Source: Candidatus Saccharimonadales bacterium (lineage in GTDB: Bacteria; Patescibacteriota; Saccharimonadia; Saccharimonadales; Saccharimonadaceae). From it: DNA of 64,000 nt. Position numbers and translations under genes: made by a program. How positions within the stretch are numbered: the first letter of the stretch is position 1; every line of letters begins with the position of its first letter. The notes below the pieces were generated by a model. The model saw nothing but the letters and a program-made list of their open reading frames with translations. It was not told where the DNA came from and did no database searches. Location of the stretch: assembly GCA_035697325.1 (NCBI GenBank), contig DASSDB010000002.1, positions 27,232 to 91,231 of the forward strand, read 5' to 3'. This document shows positions 32,858 to 39,597 of this stretch, piece by piece.

Positions 32858-33133
32858 CTAGTACTGAGGTAGCGAAAGAAGGTTATTCGTCCACGTTTTG
32901 TCGGCATAAGTCTGTAGATATTTGATGCGGCCATTGTCACGTATACCGCACCAGACCGTATGAGAGCCGTCGGGCACATAGGCTTTCTCGTTGTTATCCT
33001 CGAGCCATTTAATAAATGACTCACGTTCATAGACACCCAATGTGCCATCTTTCTTCGGGCAACCGTAGTGCGAGATCGCCTCATGGGGGCTATTCCGGTC
33101 GGGTTTCCGGATATGTGTAATTTGAATCGACAT
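32858..33133 (-). CDS. DUF3892 family protein
   Basis: 91 aa. The opening ITHIRKPDRNSPHEAISHYG followed by a conserved Trp-x-Asp-Asn segment (FIKWLEDNNEKAYV) and NGRIKYLQTYADKTWTNNL is the DUF3892 pattern. This small family occurs scattered in bacteria, often on mobile or defence-rich regions; its function is unknown. AGGAGA precedes the ATG. It is transcribed towards the PPC gene. Confidence 0.8.
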   Translation of the reverse strand: MSIQITHIRKPDRNSPHEAISHYGCPKKDGTLGVYERESFIKWLEDNNEKAYVPDGSHTVWCGIRDNGRIKYLQTYADKTWTNNLLSLPQY

Positions 33134-33250
33134 GCTTTATCTCCTCTCGAGATTTAATTTGGTATACTCGGAGGGTGACGCAAAAACGCGCCACCCAAAA
33201 TCTAGTCGCTGGGCATATTTACTCTTGGATAGGTTGTAAGCCTGGCGACT

Positions 33251-33370
33251 TTAGTTTTTGCCGCGTTTTGCAGCGCCAAGGACGAATACTAACGCCCAAC
33301 CAGAACTAAAGTTATGTTCTTGGGTGTAGCGAGCGGGACCGTTGATGAGGGTGTCGATGAATTGCTGCAT
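33251..33370 (-). CDS. Putative 39-aa small protein
   Basis: The frame starts at the ATG at 33370 with AAGAGG ten nt upstream and encodes MQQFIDTLINGPARYTQEHN followed by a hydrophobic stretch WALVFVLGAA and a basic end KRGKN. The hydrophobic part is too short for a confident membrane helix. Downstream on the same strand the RNA can fold into two stems (AGTCGC/GCGACT at 33204-33252 and GGGTGGCGC/GCGTCACCC near 33175-33200). It may be a small membrane-active peptide or a leader; no homolog is known to me. Confidence 0.4.
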   Translation of the reverse strand: MQQFIDTLINGPARYTQEHNFSSGWALVFVLGAAKRGKN

Positions 33371-33450
33371 GTTCGGTAAACCTCTTGGAGAAGTCAGCGC
33401 CACACCCGTCGCTCGATTGTTAATCTGTTACCTATAATAACATCTACGAG

Positions 33451-34158
33451 TTACTTTTCTACCGGTTGTGATGGGTCTGGCTCTTTGCAATACTGCGTTT
33501 CAACCATATACGACTGACCACCGAGCCACATGTTATTGTCTCCAGTGAAATCTTCGACCGAGAAACGCTCTTGCTTCATTGCATCGCCCAAAAGATATAC
33601 TCGCTGTTTTTCAACCGTAGGAAAAATGATTTCGGCTATATCTTCAGAATAATGCGATACACTTCCGTTTTTTGAGTCAAGCCGTGCACTAAATACTTCT
33701 CCTTGCTGGACAATAGCATCTTCTCCAAGCAAGGCTACTATTTCCTGCACAGAGTGATCCGGGCCATCAGCATCTGTTCGTGCACCCGTAGCGTGTTGTC
33801 CTTCATATAGGCCAAGCACGATACGTGAGGTACCTGGTTGATGAGCCTCACGCAAGTGCACGGCACCCAGCTTCTCTGCTAAATACTGTACACCAGCCTC
33901 ACATTCTACTATTCCTGGCGGCAGGCCATATTTATTGCGTGGGAAGCGAGTACGAGTAAACGACGTAACATTGCCAGTATGTGAATCTCTCGTGAGCGTA
34001 CCGGTGTAGCGATGTTGCGCTTCTGCCGCGGCCGCTAGAGTTGTTACGATGAATTCATCGTAAGGCATATCAAATTCAAGTCGAGCACTCCATTGTGGAA
34101 TAGGCTCAACCTCTCGGAAGGTTGGTGGTTTATAAAACTCAGGGCTTTGACCGGTCAC
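33451..34158 (-). CDS. Hypothetical protein coupled to an XRE regulator
   Basis: 235 aa, soluble, no signal peptide or membrane helix. Segments such as WSARLEFDMPYDEFIVTTLA, YTGTLTRDSHTGNVTSFTRT and QRVYLLGDAMKQERFSVEDF suggest a mixed alpha/beta fold, but I cannot name a family. The ATG overlaps the stop of the XRE gene by 4 nt. A small regulator followed by a coupled larger gene is the layout of many toxin-antitoxin or ImmA/XRE-type pairs, yet no HExxH protease or known toxin motif is visible here. Confidence 0.65.
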   Translation of the reverse strand: MTGQSPEFYKPPTFREVEPIPQWSARLEFDMPYDEFIVTTLAAAAEAQHRYTGTLTRDSHTGNVTSFTRTRFPRNKYGLPPGIVECEAGVQYLAEKLGAVHLREAHQPGTSRIVLGLYEGQHATGARTDADGPDHSVQEIVALLGEDAIVQQGEVFSARLDSKNGSVSHYSEDIAEIIFPTVEKQRVYLLGDAMKQERFSVEDFTGDNNMWLGGQSYMVETQYCKEPDPSQPVEK

Positions 34159-34370
34159 AATCCTTTAAACAGCTCCTCTAACGAAACGCCAAGCCCTTTA
34201 GCAATTGCCCCTATAACAATAAGCGAGCTATTTTGCTCGCCGCGCTCAATTCGGCCAATATAAGTCAGGTCGAGATCACACTTATTGCCAAGCGCTTCTT
34301 GTGTAAGGCCACGCTCTAATCGGAGCTGACGCACTCTTTTGCCAAACTTTTTTACAACGGGCTTTGTCAT
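34155..34370 (-). CDS. XRE-family helix-turn-helix regulator
   Basis: 71 aa. The Cro/C1-type HTH covers residues about 8-65: FGKRVRQLRLERGLTQEALG then YIGRIERGEQNSSLIVIGAI. It is a minimal repressor with no effector domain. A 14-bp palindrome (ACTACT-AG-AGTAGT) lies 3 nt upstream of its start and overlaps a possible -10 box, so autorepression is likely. It is translationally coupled to the 235-aa gene. Confidence 0.9.
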   Translation of the reverse strand: MTKPVVKKFGKRVRQLRLERGLTQEALGNKCDLDLTYIGRIERGEQNSSLIVIGAIAKGLGVSLEELFKGL

Positions 34371-34548
34371 CTACTACTAGAGTAGTTCTCTGGCATGAAT
34401 AACTCTACGGACGATATGTATTATTTTATCTTGAAAGTACTTGCCTATACGGATTATATGTCTTACTATGAAACTAGGCTTTGTTTTTTAAAGCGGACAA
34501 TTTGGAAGACCTAACCCATATTCTTTTGAGTATGGTATGGTCTAAAAT
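34371..34548. promoter_or_regulatory. Divergent control region between the XRE gene and the leader RNA
   Basis: AT-rich and non-coding. It holds the XRE palindrome at its left end, and near its right end a possible extended -10 for the rightward RNA (GGTCTAAAAT, hexamer 34543-34548, with TTCTTT 16 bp upstream). Confidence 0.45.
34373..34386. promoter_or_regulatory. Palindromic operator candidate of the XRE gene
   Basis: ACTACT and AGTAGT separated by AG, directly upstream of the start codon. Confidence 0.5.
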
Positions 34549-34724
34549 CCCTGACAGATACTGATCCCGTCGTTCAGCATCTGTCAGGTCATGCGCCGAA
34601 AGGTTCATGGGGTGAAAGCCCGCTGGCGGCGGGTTCTGTGTTTTCTCGCCGTCCTAACAAGAAAGCCTGACAGCAATTATGACGAAACGACTAGAGGCAG
34701 TCGCAGCGACTGCTATTTATTTTG
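34549..34724 (+). ncRNA. Structured leader RNA of unknown class ending in an intrinsic terminator
   Basis: About 175 nt, non-coding and GC-richer than its flanks. It opens with a strong hairpin (CCTGACAGAT-a-CTGA pairing with TCAG-c-ATCTGTCAGG, 34550-34588) and continues with G-rich stems (GCCGAAAGG; GCCCGC with GGCGGGT; CGGCG with CGCCG). At 34666-34673 a second CCTGACAG copy appears that could compete with the first for CTGTCAGG (34581-34588). It ends in a terminator. The next gene starts 30 nt later with a good Shine-Dalgarno sequence, so attenuation is likely. I do not recognise a known riboswitch. Confidence 0.5.
34696..34724 (+). terminator. Intrinsic terminator of the leader RNA
   Basis: GCAGTCG-cag-CGACTGC, a 7-bp GC-rich stem, followed by TATTTATTTTG. 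Confidence 0.8.
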
Positions 34725-34754
34725 TACTTTTTTGCGGGAGGCCGGAGGGTAAAT

Positions 34755-35198
34755 ATGCATGGCCTATTCGTTGAAAAGTACTCACTAAATCACAAAGCTT
34801 TATCCCAACAACTAGCCAGGCATATTGCTGCGCATGGCCCGCAAGGAAAAGCTGCGATTGTTACTGACAAACCAATGACCCTACTTGCATCTGTTCGCAA
34901 ACAATGGCTTAAGCTTATTCGTTTAATGGAACGTGAGAGATCAAGTACGCTCAACCCTGTCCGAAAAGAGCAGCTCGAAATACACCTCGAATGGATGCGT
35001 CAGCTAAGCTTTACGGCAAAAGCACCGGAAGACATACTTGAAGCGGGCATAACCTTTGCGACGGCTGACGATTTTGTACGTACTCCACCCGACTGTCGGA
35101 TGATTTACATAACCTACAGTTTTGAGCGCGAAAAGCTTCACATGCTAACGAGCTGGATGCCGAGAAACGGCGTTGTGGTTATCTATGGACAGGACTAA
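34755..35198 (+). CDS. Hypothetical protein downstream of the leader RNA
   Basis: 147 aa from the ATG at 34755 (MHGLFVEKYSLNHKALSQQL) with GGAGGGT upstream; an in-frame TTG at 34722 lies in the terminator and is rejected. The protein is basic and helical in its first two thirds (AIVTDKPMTLLASVRKQWLK, EQLEIHLEWMRQLSFTAKAP), with a strand-rich end (RMIYITYSFEREKLHMLTSW). It overlaps the RadC-like gene by 14 nt, so the two are one operon. No family is recognised; the pairing with RadC suggests a mobile-element accessory function. Confidence 0.7.
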   Translation: MHGLFVEKYSLNHKALSQQLARHIAAHGPQGKAAIVTDKPMTLLASVRKQWLKLIRLMERERSSTLNPVRKEQLEIHLEWMRQLSFTAKAPEDILEAGITFATADDFVRTPPDCRMIYITYSFEREKLHMLTSWMPRNGVVVIYGQD

Positions 35199-35568
35199 GC
35201 CATTCACTACAGTCGAGGATATTCTACTGCATCTCAAGTTTATTCGTACCAAAAAGCAGGAGTATATTCTCTGCCTATCCCTGGATAGCGGAAATCGCCT
35301 CATAACTCGTCGAGTAGTGACGATTGGCACGCTTACATCATCACTTGTACATCCGCGTGAAGTATTCGCTGGCCCGCTGAAAGATCGGGCAGCTAGCGTG
35401 ATTGTGGCACATAATCATCCATCCGGCGACCCTCATCCGAGTCGTAAGGACATTGAGGCTACGCAACAGTTAGTGGCGGGTGGGATCTTGCTGGGCATTC
35501 CGCTACATGACCATATTATTGTGAGTAAGGAGGGTCATTATAGTTTTAGAAGCAGTCATATGCTTTGA
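35185..35568 (+). CDS. RadC-like JAB/JAMM domain protein
   Basis: 127 aa from the ATG at 35185. The JAMM metal motif is intact: H76-N-H78-P-S-G-D-P-H-P-S86-R-K-D89, preceded by the conserved EVFAGPLKDRAASVIVAHN. The usual N-terminal HhH part of RadC is absent, so this is the short RadC/DUF2466 form frequent on plasmids, prophages and integrative elements. Its biochemical role is still unclear; an older link to DNA repair was withdrawn. It overlaps the 147-aa gene. Confidence 0.9.
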   Translation: MDRTKPFTTVEDILLHLKFIRTKKQEYILCLSLDSGNRLITRRVVTIGTLTSSLVHPREVFAGPLKDRAASVIVAHNHPSGDPHPSRKDIEATQQLVAGGILLGIPLHDHIIVSKEGHYSFRSSHML

Positions 35569-35619
35569 TATTCTTAATTTGTTCGGCGGGCACCTAAAAT
35601 CAATAATGCCACTCTTTGC

Positions 35620-35625
35620 TATAAT
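35620..35625 (+). promoter_or_regulatory. -10 box of a leaderless promoter (76-aa cargo gene)
   Basis: TATAAT, then CAAGCT, then the ATG at 35632. Confidence 0.6.
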
Positions 35626-35631
35626 CAAGCT

Positions 35632-35862
35632 ATGGCAACAGATAAAAAGCCGACCAAGGAAGAAATCAAAGAGCTAGAAGCTCAAATTAAACGCGACCAA
35701 GAAAAGCCTGTGCGCGAAAACGAACGGCGCGCAAGAGTCGGCAGTAGTTTCAAAGACGCTGTCAAAGAAATGTCCAAAGCACCACCAATAACCAATAAAG
35801 ATGTAGCTAAATGGGCCAAAGAACAGCGTGAAGAAACTGATAGCTTAGAGAACGATAAGTAG
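35632..35862 (+). CDS. Small highly charged protein
   Basis: 76 aa, nearly all Lys, Glu, Asp, Arg and Gln in helical heptad-like spacing (KPTKEEIKELEAQIKRDQEK, KDVAKWAKEQREETDSLEND), so probably a coiled coil or disordered helix. No family is known to me. It is the last cargo gene, ending 36 bp before the right inverted repeat, with a consensus TATAAT 6 nt before its start. Confidence 0.6.
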   Translation: MATDKKPTKEEIKELEAQIKRDQEKPVRENERRARVGSSFKDAVKEMSKAPPITNKDVAKWAKEQREETDSLENDK

Positions 35863-35897
35863 CTTTTACATTCTGAAAATGATACCTCTGTTATGAT

Positions 35898-35922
35898 TGG
35901 TAACGTCAAGTATATAATTGCC
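35898..35922 (-). repeat. Right terminal inverted repeat of the transposon (25 bp)
   Basis: Exact reverse complement of 30152-30176. Confidence 0.9.
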
Positions 35923-35930
35923 AATTAATA
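35923..35930. repeat. Right copy of the 8-bp target-site duplication
   Basis: AATTAATA, identical to 30144-30151. Confidence 0.85.
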
Positions 35931-36119
35931 TTATGTACGGTAAAATCGTCGTCACGGCACGAGGAAATGTCGGTCAATCCTTGAAGGATATGGCTTTCAC
36001 CATGGATATAATCCCGGCCGTCATGTGCAACCTGAATATGCGAGTGATTATCGCGTGTTCGCTTGCTTCATATCCTTTATGCGCATCGTACAGCAAAAAG
36101 GCTACAACCGTTCCGCCTC

Positions 36120-36148
36120 TTTACTTTTTCACTATTTTCCTCTATAAT
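36120..36148 (+). promoter_or_regulatory. Promoter of rpsT
   Basis: TTTACT (36120-36125) and TATAAT (36143-36148), spacer 17 bp. The stretch 35931-36119 before it holds no gene I can support. Confidence 0.75.
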
Positions 36149-36192
36149 CTCACTTTGATTGTACTAACAAGCTTTTAAGAAAAAGGATATAC

Positions 36193-36582
36193 ATGCCAAT
36201 CATCAAATCAGCTATTAAACGAATGAAGCAGACCGCGAAGCGCCGCGAGCGCAACGTTGGTATTAAGCGTGACATTAAATCTGCGGTAAAAGCATTTATT
36301 GCAAAGCCAACGAGCGAGGGTCTTTCGGCGGCTCACAGCGAGCTTGATACGGCCGTTAAAAAGAAGCTTCTTAAGAAAAACACTGTTGCACGTCGCAAAA
36401 GCCAACTTGCGAAAGTTGCGAAAGACGCCGGCGTCAAACTAGCCGCAAGTAAAAAAGCAACGCCAAAAACGGCCACAGCTAAAAAGCCTGCTGCCAAAAA
36501 AGAGACCGTAGCAAAAGCACCGGCTAAAAAGACTCCTGCCAAAAAACCAGCGGCCAAGAAGCCTGCTGCTAAAAAAGCCTAA
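36193..36582 (+). CDS. rpsT: 30S ribosomal protein bS20 with a histone-like C-terminal tail
   Basis: 129 aa, against about 85-90 in most bacteria. Residues 1-84 are bS20 (MPIIKSAIKRMKQTAKRRER, then KSAVKAFIAKPTSEGLSAAH and LLKKNTVARRKSQLAKVAKD), which binds 16S rRNA near the body of the 30S. Residues 85-129 are a run of KPAAKK/TPAKKP-type repeats, like the tail of histone H1 or bacterial Hc1. The tail probably binds RNA or DNA non-specifically (inference). AAAAGGA precedes the ATG, and a strong terminator follows. Confidence 0.95.
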   Translation: MPIIKSAIKRMKQTAKRRERNVGIKRDIKSAVKAFIAKPTSEGLSAAHSELDTAVKKKLLKKNTVARRKSQLAKVAKDAGVKLAASKKATPKTATAKKPAAKKETVAKAPAKKTPAKKPAAKKPAAKKA

Positions 36583-36601
36583 GCACTTTTTCGCTTTACC
36601 T

Positions 36602-36632
36602 AAACAGCCCTGAGACTATTGGGCTGTTTTTG
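36602..36632 (+). terminator. Intrinsic terminator of rpsT
   Basis: AAACAGCCC and GGGCTGTTT with a 10-nt loop, followed by TTTGC. It overlaps the end of the convergent holA gene. Confidence 0.85.
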
Positions 36633-37530
36633 CTACCTTCAAAAGCGCGCGTTCAAGAAGCAACCAAGGTTCAGCAACCGATGTTTTCATATCGGCATCA
36701 GCTTCAGCGAAATGCGCCAGAATTTCTTTACCTCCACGACTACTAAGGCGCTTGGCGGGTTGACTTAACTTTGAGATGACAAAAGGATGGACACCCAAGT
36801 CAGAAGCCACTACCGCATCAGGGACTTCGCCAAATGCTAAGGCAAGCAGCTGAAAACTCTGCCCACTCACCAGCCCAAACAGTCGATAGGGATCTTCTTG
36901 TTTTTGAAGGACACGAAGCATTTCCTTTACTTCCTGTGCATTACCTTTTAAAGCCGCTTCAAAAAGGCGAAAGGCGTTTTCCGTTTCGTTCGGCTCTATT
37001 ATTTCCCTGATTAGTTCCGGCGTAATCGTATCGAGAAATTGTAGTTTTTGTAATGCCTGCCATAATGCCCACTGATCGACTCCCACCCATGCCACAAGTG
37101 CATGTGCACTTTTCTTATCTAAAGAGCTTCCTAAGGCCCCAGCTTCTTGTACCACCCAAGTCTCGGCCTTACCCGTGTCACGTTCCGACCATACTTGCGA
37201 TTCATGGACGGTTGCAACTTTTTGAAGTAATTTGTACGTTTTCGTGCGCTTATCTGGTTTGGCGTCAACGAGTACCAAATGAACGTCATCGCTCACCCGG
37301 GAAAGCCACGCTTCAAAATCATTCCATAGCGCTTTATTAACTGCCATATTTTTTATAATGACAAGGCGTTTACTAGCAAATAATGACATGCCCATAAGAA
37401 GATCTGGCAACTGCTTTACTTCCAATGTTTCGCCGTCCACCCTCTCGGCCGTACCGTCAAAGTCAGCAATGATGCGCATCACTATGCGTTCGTTTTCAAA
37501 GCTATTTTCACCTACGATAAGACTTATCAT
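36616..37530 (-). CDS. holA: DNA polymerase III delta subunit
   Basis: 304 aa. HolA pattern: MISLIVGENSFENERIVMRI (altered Walker-like loop), LMGMSLFASKRLVIIKNMAV, then the lid and collar domains (NAFRLFEAALKGNAQEVKEM, EDPYRLFGLVSGQSFQLLAL, LGVHPFVISKLSQPAKRLSS). Delta opens the beta clamp in the clamp loader. Adjacent rpsT and holA is a common bacterial order. TATACT lies 8 nt before the ATG, so the 5' UTR is close to zero. Confidence 0.93.
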   Translation of the reverse strand: MISLIVGENSFENERIVMRIIADFDGTAERVDGETLEVKQLPDLLMGMSLFASKRLVIIKNMAVNKALWNDFEAWLSRVSDDVHLVLVDAKPDKRTKTYKLLQKVATVHESQVWSERDTGKAETWVVQEAGALGSSLDKKSAHALVAWVGVDQWALWQALQKLQFLDTITPELIREIIEPNETENAFRLFEAALKGNAQEVKEMLRVLQKQEDPYRLFGLVSGQSFQLLALAFGEVPDAVVASDLGVHPFVISKLSQPAKRLSSRGGKEILAHFAEADADMKTSVAEPWLLLERALLKVAKTAQ

Positions 37531-37573
37531 CTTCTTCTAGTATACGTCACATCAGATCGTCCCCATATCCTGG

Positions 37574-37579
37574 TATACT
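37574..37579 (+). promoter_or_regulatory. Extended -10 box of a leaderless promoter
   Basis: TGG-TATACT, then 6 nt, then the ATG at 37586. Confidence 0.6.
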
Positions 37580-37585
37580 AATATC

Positions 37586-38143
37586 ATGAAAAAACGGAGG
37601 CAGTGGCGAAAACTAACCGTGGCGATGCTTTTTGCGATAGAAAGCATACTCCTCTCTTGTCCAGTATCGGCCTCTCCGTTTGGCCAGGGGAAATTTGGCG
37701 CTGATGTCCCCTTCGGGTCAATGACAAGTATTTCTATTAATCTTGGCGGTAATGTGGCCTTATCGCTCGCCCCAAGTGGCGGCAATTTAAGTGGAAATAA
37801 CTCGCATGTTGTTACTGTGACATCTACCGATGTCGTCGGGTATTACCTTTATGCCCACACCACCGACGGAACAGCTATGACGAATGAAAGCGCATCGATT
37901 CCTGCAAGCAGTAATTCCTCAGACGCTCCCCTTAGCATCGGATCATGGGGGTACAATACAACCGGCTCTACGAGTGATTTTTTGGGCATGAATGCATCGA
38001 GTGTTTTATTAAAGGATGCCGCCGGCCCCTACAAAAGTGGTGACCCCACCACGGTGACATACGGGGCGCTTGTTAGCAATACCCAGGCCGCCGGGACATA
38101 TTCTATCGGAGTTACCTACACCGCGGTTGCTAAGAATCAGTAG
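37586..38143 (+). CDS. Secreted WxL-like surface protein
   Basis: 185 aa. A signal peptide covers residues 1-30 (RKLTVAMLFAIESILLSCPV then SAS). The mature part is Ser/Thr/Asn/Gly-rich beta sequence (SISINLGGNVALSLAPSGGN, VVGYYLYAHTTDGTAMTN) ending in AAGTYSIGVTYTAVAKNQ, the kind of terminal strand seen in WxL-domain surface proteins. Such proteins bind peptidoglycan and are encoded beside DUF916 proteins, as is the case here with the convergent gene (14-bp overlap). Leaderless promoter predicted. Confidence 0.72.
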   Translation: MKKRRQWRKLTVAMLFAIESILLSCPVSASPFGQGKFGADVPFGSMTSISINLGGNVALSLAPSGGNLSGNNSHVVTVTSTDVVGYYLYAHTTDGTAMTNESASIPASSNSSDAPLSIGSWGYNTTGSTSDFLGMNASSVLLKDAAGPYKSGDPTTVTYGALVSNTQAAGTYSIGVTYTAVAKNQ

Positions 38144-38981
38144 GTTGTTTTCTTCGCTTGAACAAGAGTATACCCAACCAAATACTACCCACAACTAACG
38201 CGATCGACCATGGCGGAACATAAAGACTGTATTGTACGCGCCGAGTGTCGTGGCCATCTTCATCTCTATACCCTATTGCCGCCTGATACACTCCCGGCAA
38301 TAGTGGCGCAGGCATCGTCTCCTCAACGGTTCGCGTTGTGTTTGGTAGCAGGACGTGAGCTACTTCGTTAGGCGGTGAACCCGGGAATGGCAAAATACCT
38401 TTCATGACGCCCGATGTATAGGCAACAAAGTGGGTATTGCCCGTATTTTTCGCATCCAGACTGAACGGAATATCTCCTCCAAATGATATCCACGGTATAC
38501 TCGACTGAACGATAGAGCTCTCCTTGCTCAGTTCACCGCTTGCCGTGATATACAAGACAGTCGCCGCACGCACCTTCTCTCCCTCCACTAAAGAGGTAGA
38601 GGCAAAAAGCGTAAAATAATGACCCCCAGGAGCTGCGTCGGCAGGCGCCACCACTGTGTAGGAGATCGTACGGCTTTCGCTCTTTTTCAATGTAACTTCC
38701 GTTTGCTCAAAGTGCACCCAGTCCTCCTTAGGAAGGTCGAACATGTAGCTATATGTATAATCAGCAACAGAAAAATGCTCAACCGAAAGCGAAACGTCCA
38801 TGGGTTTCTCGGTTAAGTTGGCTATGGTAATAGAACTCTTGGTAGTTTTTCCGGGATCTATCGTAAGGAATTGACGCGGCGGTGTAATGAGCAGCCCCCG
38901 ATCAGCGGATAACGCTCCGACCTTTGGGGTAACCGCAAAAAACAGCGCGAGGATTCCGGCAATCACCCCTATCCGTTTCAT
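38130..38981 (-). CDS. DUF916-like cell-surface protein with C-terminal anchor
   Basis: 283 aa. Signal peptide (residues 1-23), an extracellular part with two Ig-like beta domains (LLITPPRQFLTIDPGKTTKS, ISYTVVAPADAAPGGHYFTL), then a C-terminal membrane helix (IALVVGSIWLGILLF) and a basic tail KRRKQPTDS. This layout matches DUF916 (WxL-interacting) proteins, in which the extracellular domain holds a WxL partner. It is the last gene of the fibre-like operon and also abuts a WxL-like gene on the other strand. Confidence 0.78.
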   Translation of the reverse strand: MKRIGVIAGILALFFAVTPKVGALSADRGLLITPPRQFLTIDPGKTTKSSITIANLTEKPMDVSLSVEHFSVADYTYSYMFDLPKEDWVHFEQTEVTLKKSESRTISYTVVAPADAAPGGHYFTLFASTSLVEGEKVRAATVLYITASGELSKESSIVQSSIPWISFGGDIPFSLDAKNTGNTHFVAYTSGVMKGILPFPGSPPNEVAHVLLPNTTRTVEETMPAPLLPGVYQAAIGYRDEDGHDTRRVQYSLYVPPWSIALVVGSIWLGILLFKRRKQPTDS

Positions 38982-38982
38982 G

Positions 38983-39588
38983 TTACTCTTTCGCCGGACG
39001 TTTTATAAGCTGGACCTGAATATCGCTGACAACATTCATGTAGTGCTGAATTGCAAACAGTTGCGTCTCCTGGCTGCGACTCTGCCATTCCGGCAATATC
39101 ACATAGCCATAATTGAAATCGAAGTCACAAGAAACAGGATAATGATCGAGTTTATTATCAATGCGCCATTGTTTATTCAAATACAAAAAGCTGGCTTCAG
39201 AAATTGCCCTGGCGTGCGTTGGGTCTTGCCAGGCACGCATGCTCGAATAATACGGGCACACAATGCGGGCGAATCCTGAGGTGGCAATATTCGGATTGTT
39301 TTTATCGAATGTGGCGGGTTTTAAAATACGATAGATTTCATCAAAAAACTGAAAGAAAGGATCATCCCGGCTATCGCCATGTGGAATATGTTCGACAAAA
39401 TTTGAACACTCAATTTCGTCAACCGAGTTATCGGCAAATTGGCTCCACGGAAATGTGAGTAAATCCTGTACATAGTCCGTGTCTTTTGTTTTGACGATAT
39501 CAACGCCTTTAAAACCTTCGGGCTTGTTACCGCCACAGGCAAGTGAAAGCTTAAGTGGTGCTTCTTTCTTCTGTTTCTTAGCTGGCAT
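38983..39588 (-). CDS. SAM-methyltransferase-like protein
   Basis: 201 aa. The start LKLSLACGGNKPEGFKGVDI has the motif-I glycine loop and following acidic residue of class I methyltransferases, and DEIECSNFVEHIPHGDSRDD gives the motif around the catalytic face, followed by FFDEIYRILKPATF. The later part deviates from common families. Genes of this type occur next to glycosyltransferases in phage and surface-polysaccharide loci. It follows the glycosyltransferase-like gene by 9 nt; together they may modify the fibre-like proteins (inference). Confidence 0.7.
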   Translation of the reverse strand: MPAKKQKKEAPLKLSLACGGNKPEGFKGVDIVKTKDTDYVQDLLTFPWSQFADNSVDEIECSNFVEHIPHGDSRDDPFFQFFDEIYRILKPATFDKNNPNIATSGFARIVCPYYSSMRAWQDPTHARAISEASFLYLNKQWRIDNKLDHYPVSCDFDFNYGYVILPEWQSRSQETQLFAIQHYMNVVSDIQVQLIKRPAKE

Positions 39589-39597
39589 AATCTCTCC

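Larger units (their letters stand above)
30152..35922. mobile_element. IS1595-type transposon with cargo, 5,771 bp, transposase truncated
   Basis: The ends are 25-bp perfect inverted repeats flanked by an identical 8-bp target duplication, so the element moved as one unit. It starts with an IS1595-type transposase that is cut short, then the 3' fragment of another gene, then cargo: methyltransferase-Nudix, PPC/DUF296, DUF3892, a 39-aa peptide, a 235-aa protein with an XRE regulator, a leader RNA, a 147-aa protein, a RadC-like JAMM protein and a 76-aa protein. With an incomplete transposase it is presumably mobilised in trans by a full copy elsewhere. Confidence 0.9.

Noticed and set aside
33134..33250. 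A riboswitch or CRISPR-like repeat between the DUF3892 gene and the 39-aa peptide
   Set aside because: Only two simple stems are visible; there is no repeated unit and no conserved aptamer pattern.
34540..34724. The structured leader read as a tRNA, a group II intron or a known riboswitch
   Set aside because: No acceptor/anticodon arrangement, no intron domain V with its partner ORF, and no core consensus of cobalamin, SAM, TPP, T-box, fluoride or c-di-GMP switches could be found by eye.
30152..35922. Composite transposon made of two whole IS copies
   Set aside because: Only one (truncated) transposase is present, at the left end; the right end has just the 25-bp repeat, so it is a single element with cargo and not two flanking IS copies.
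35918..36178. An 86-codon open frame on the plus strand before rpsT
   Set aside because: It starts inside the transposon end, crosses the target duplication and the rpsT promoter, has a mixed Cys/Ser composition and no ribosome-binding site. Both minus-strand frames look equally protein-like over short stretches, so I cannot support a gene here.
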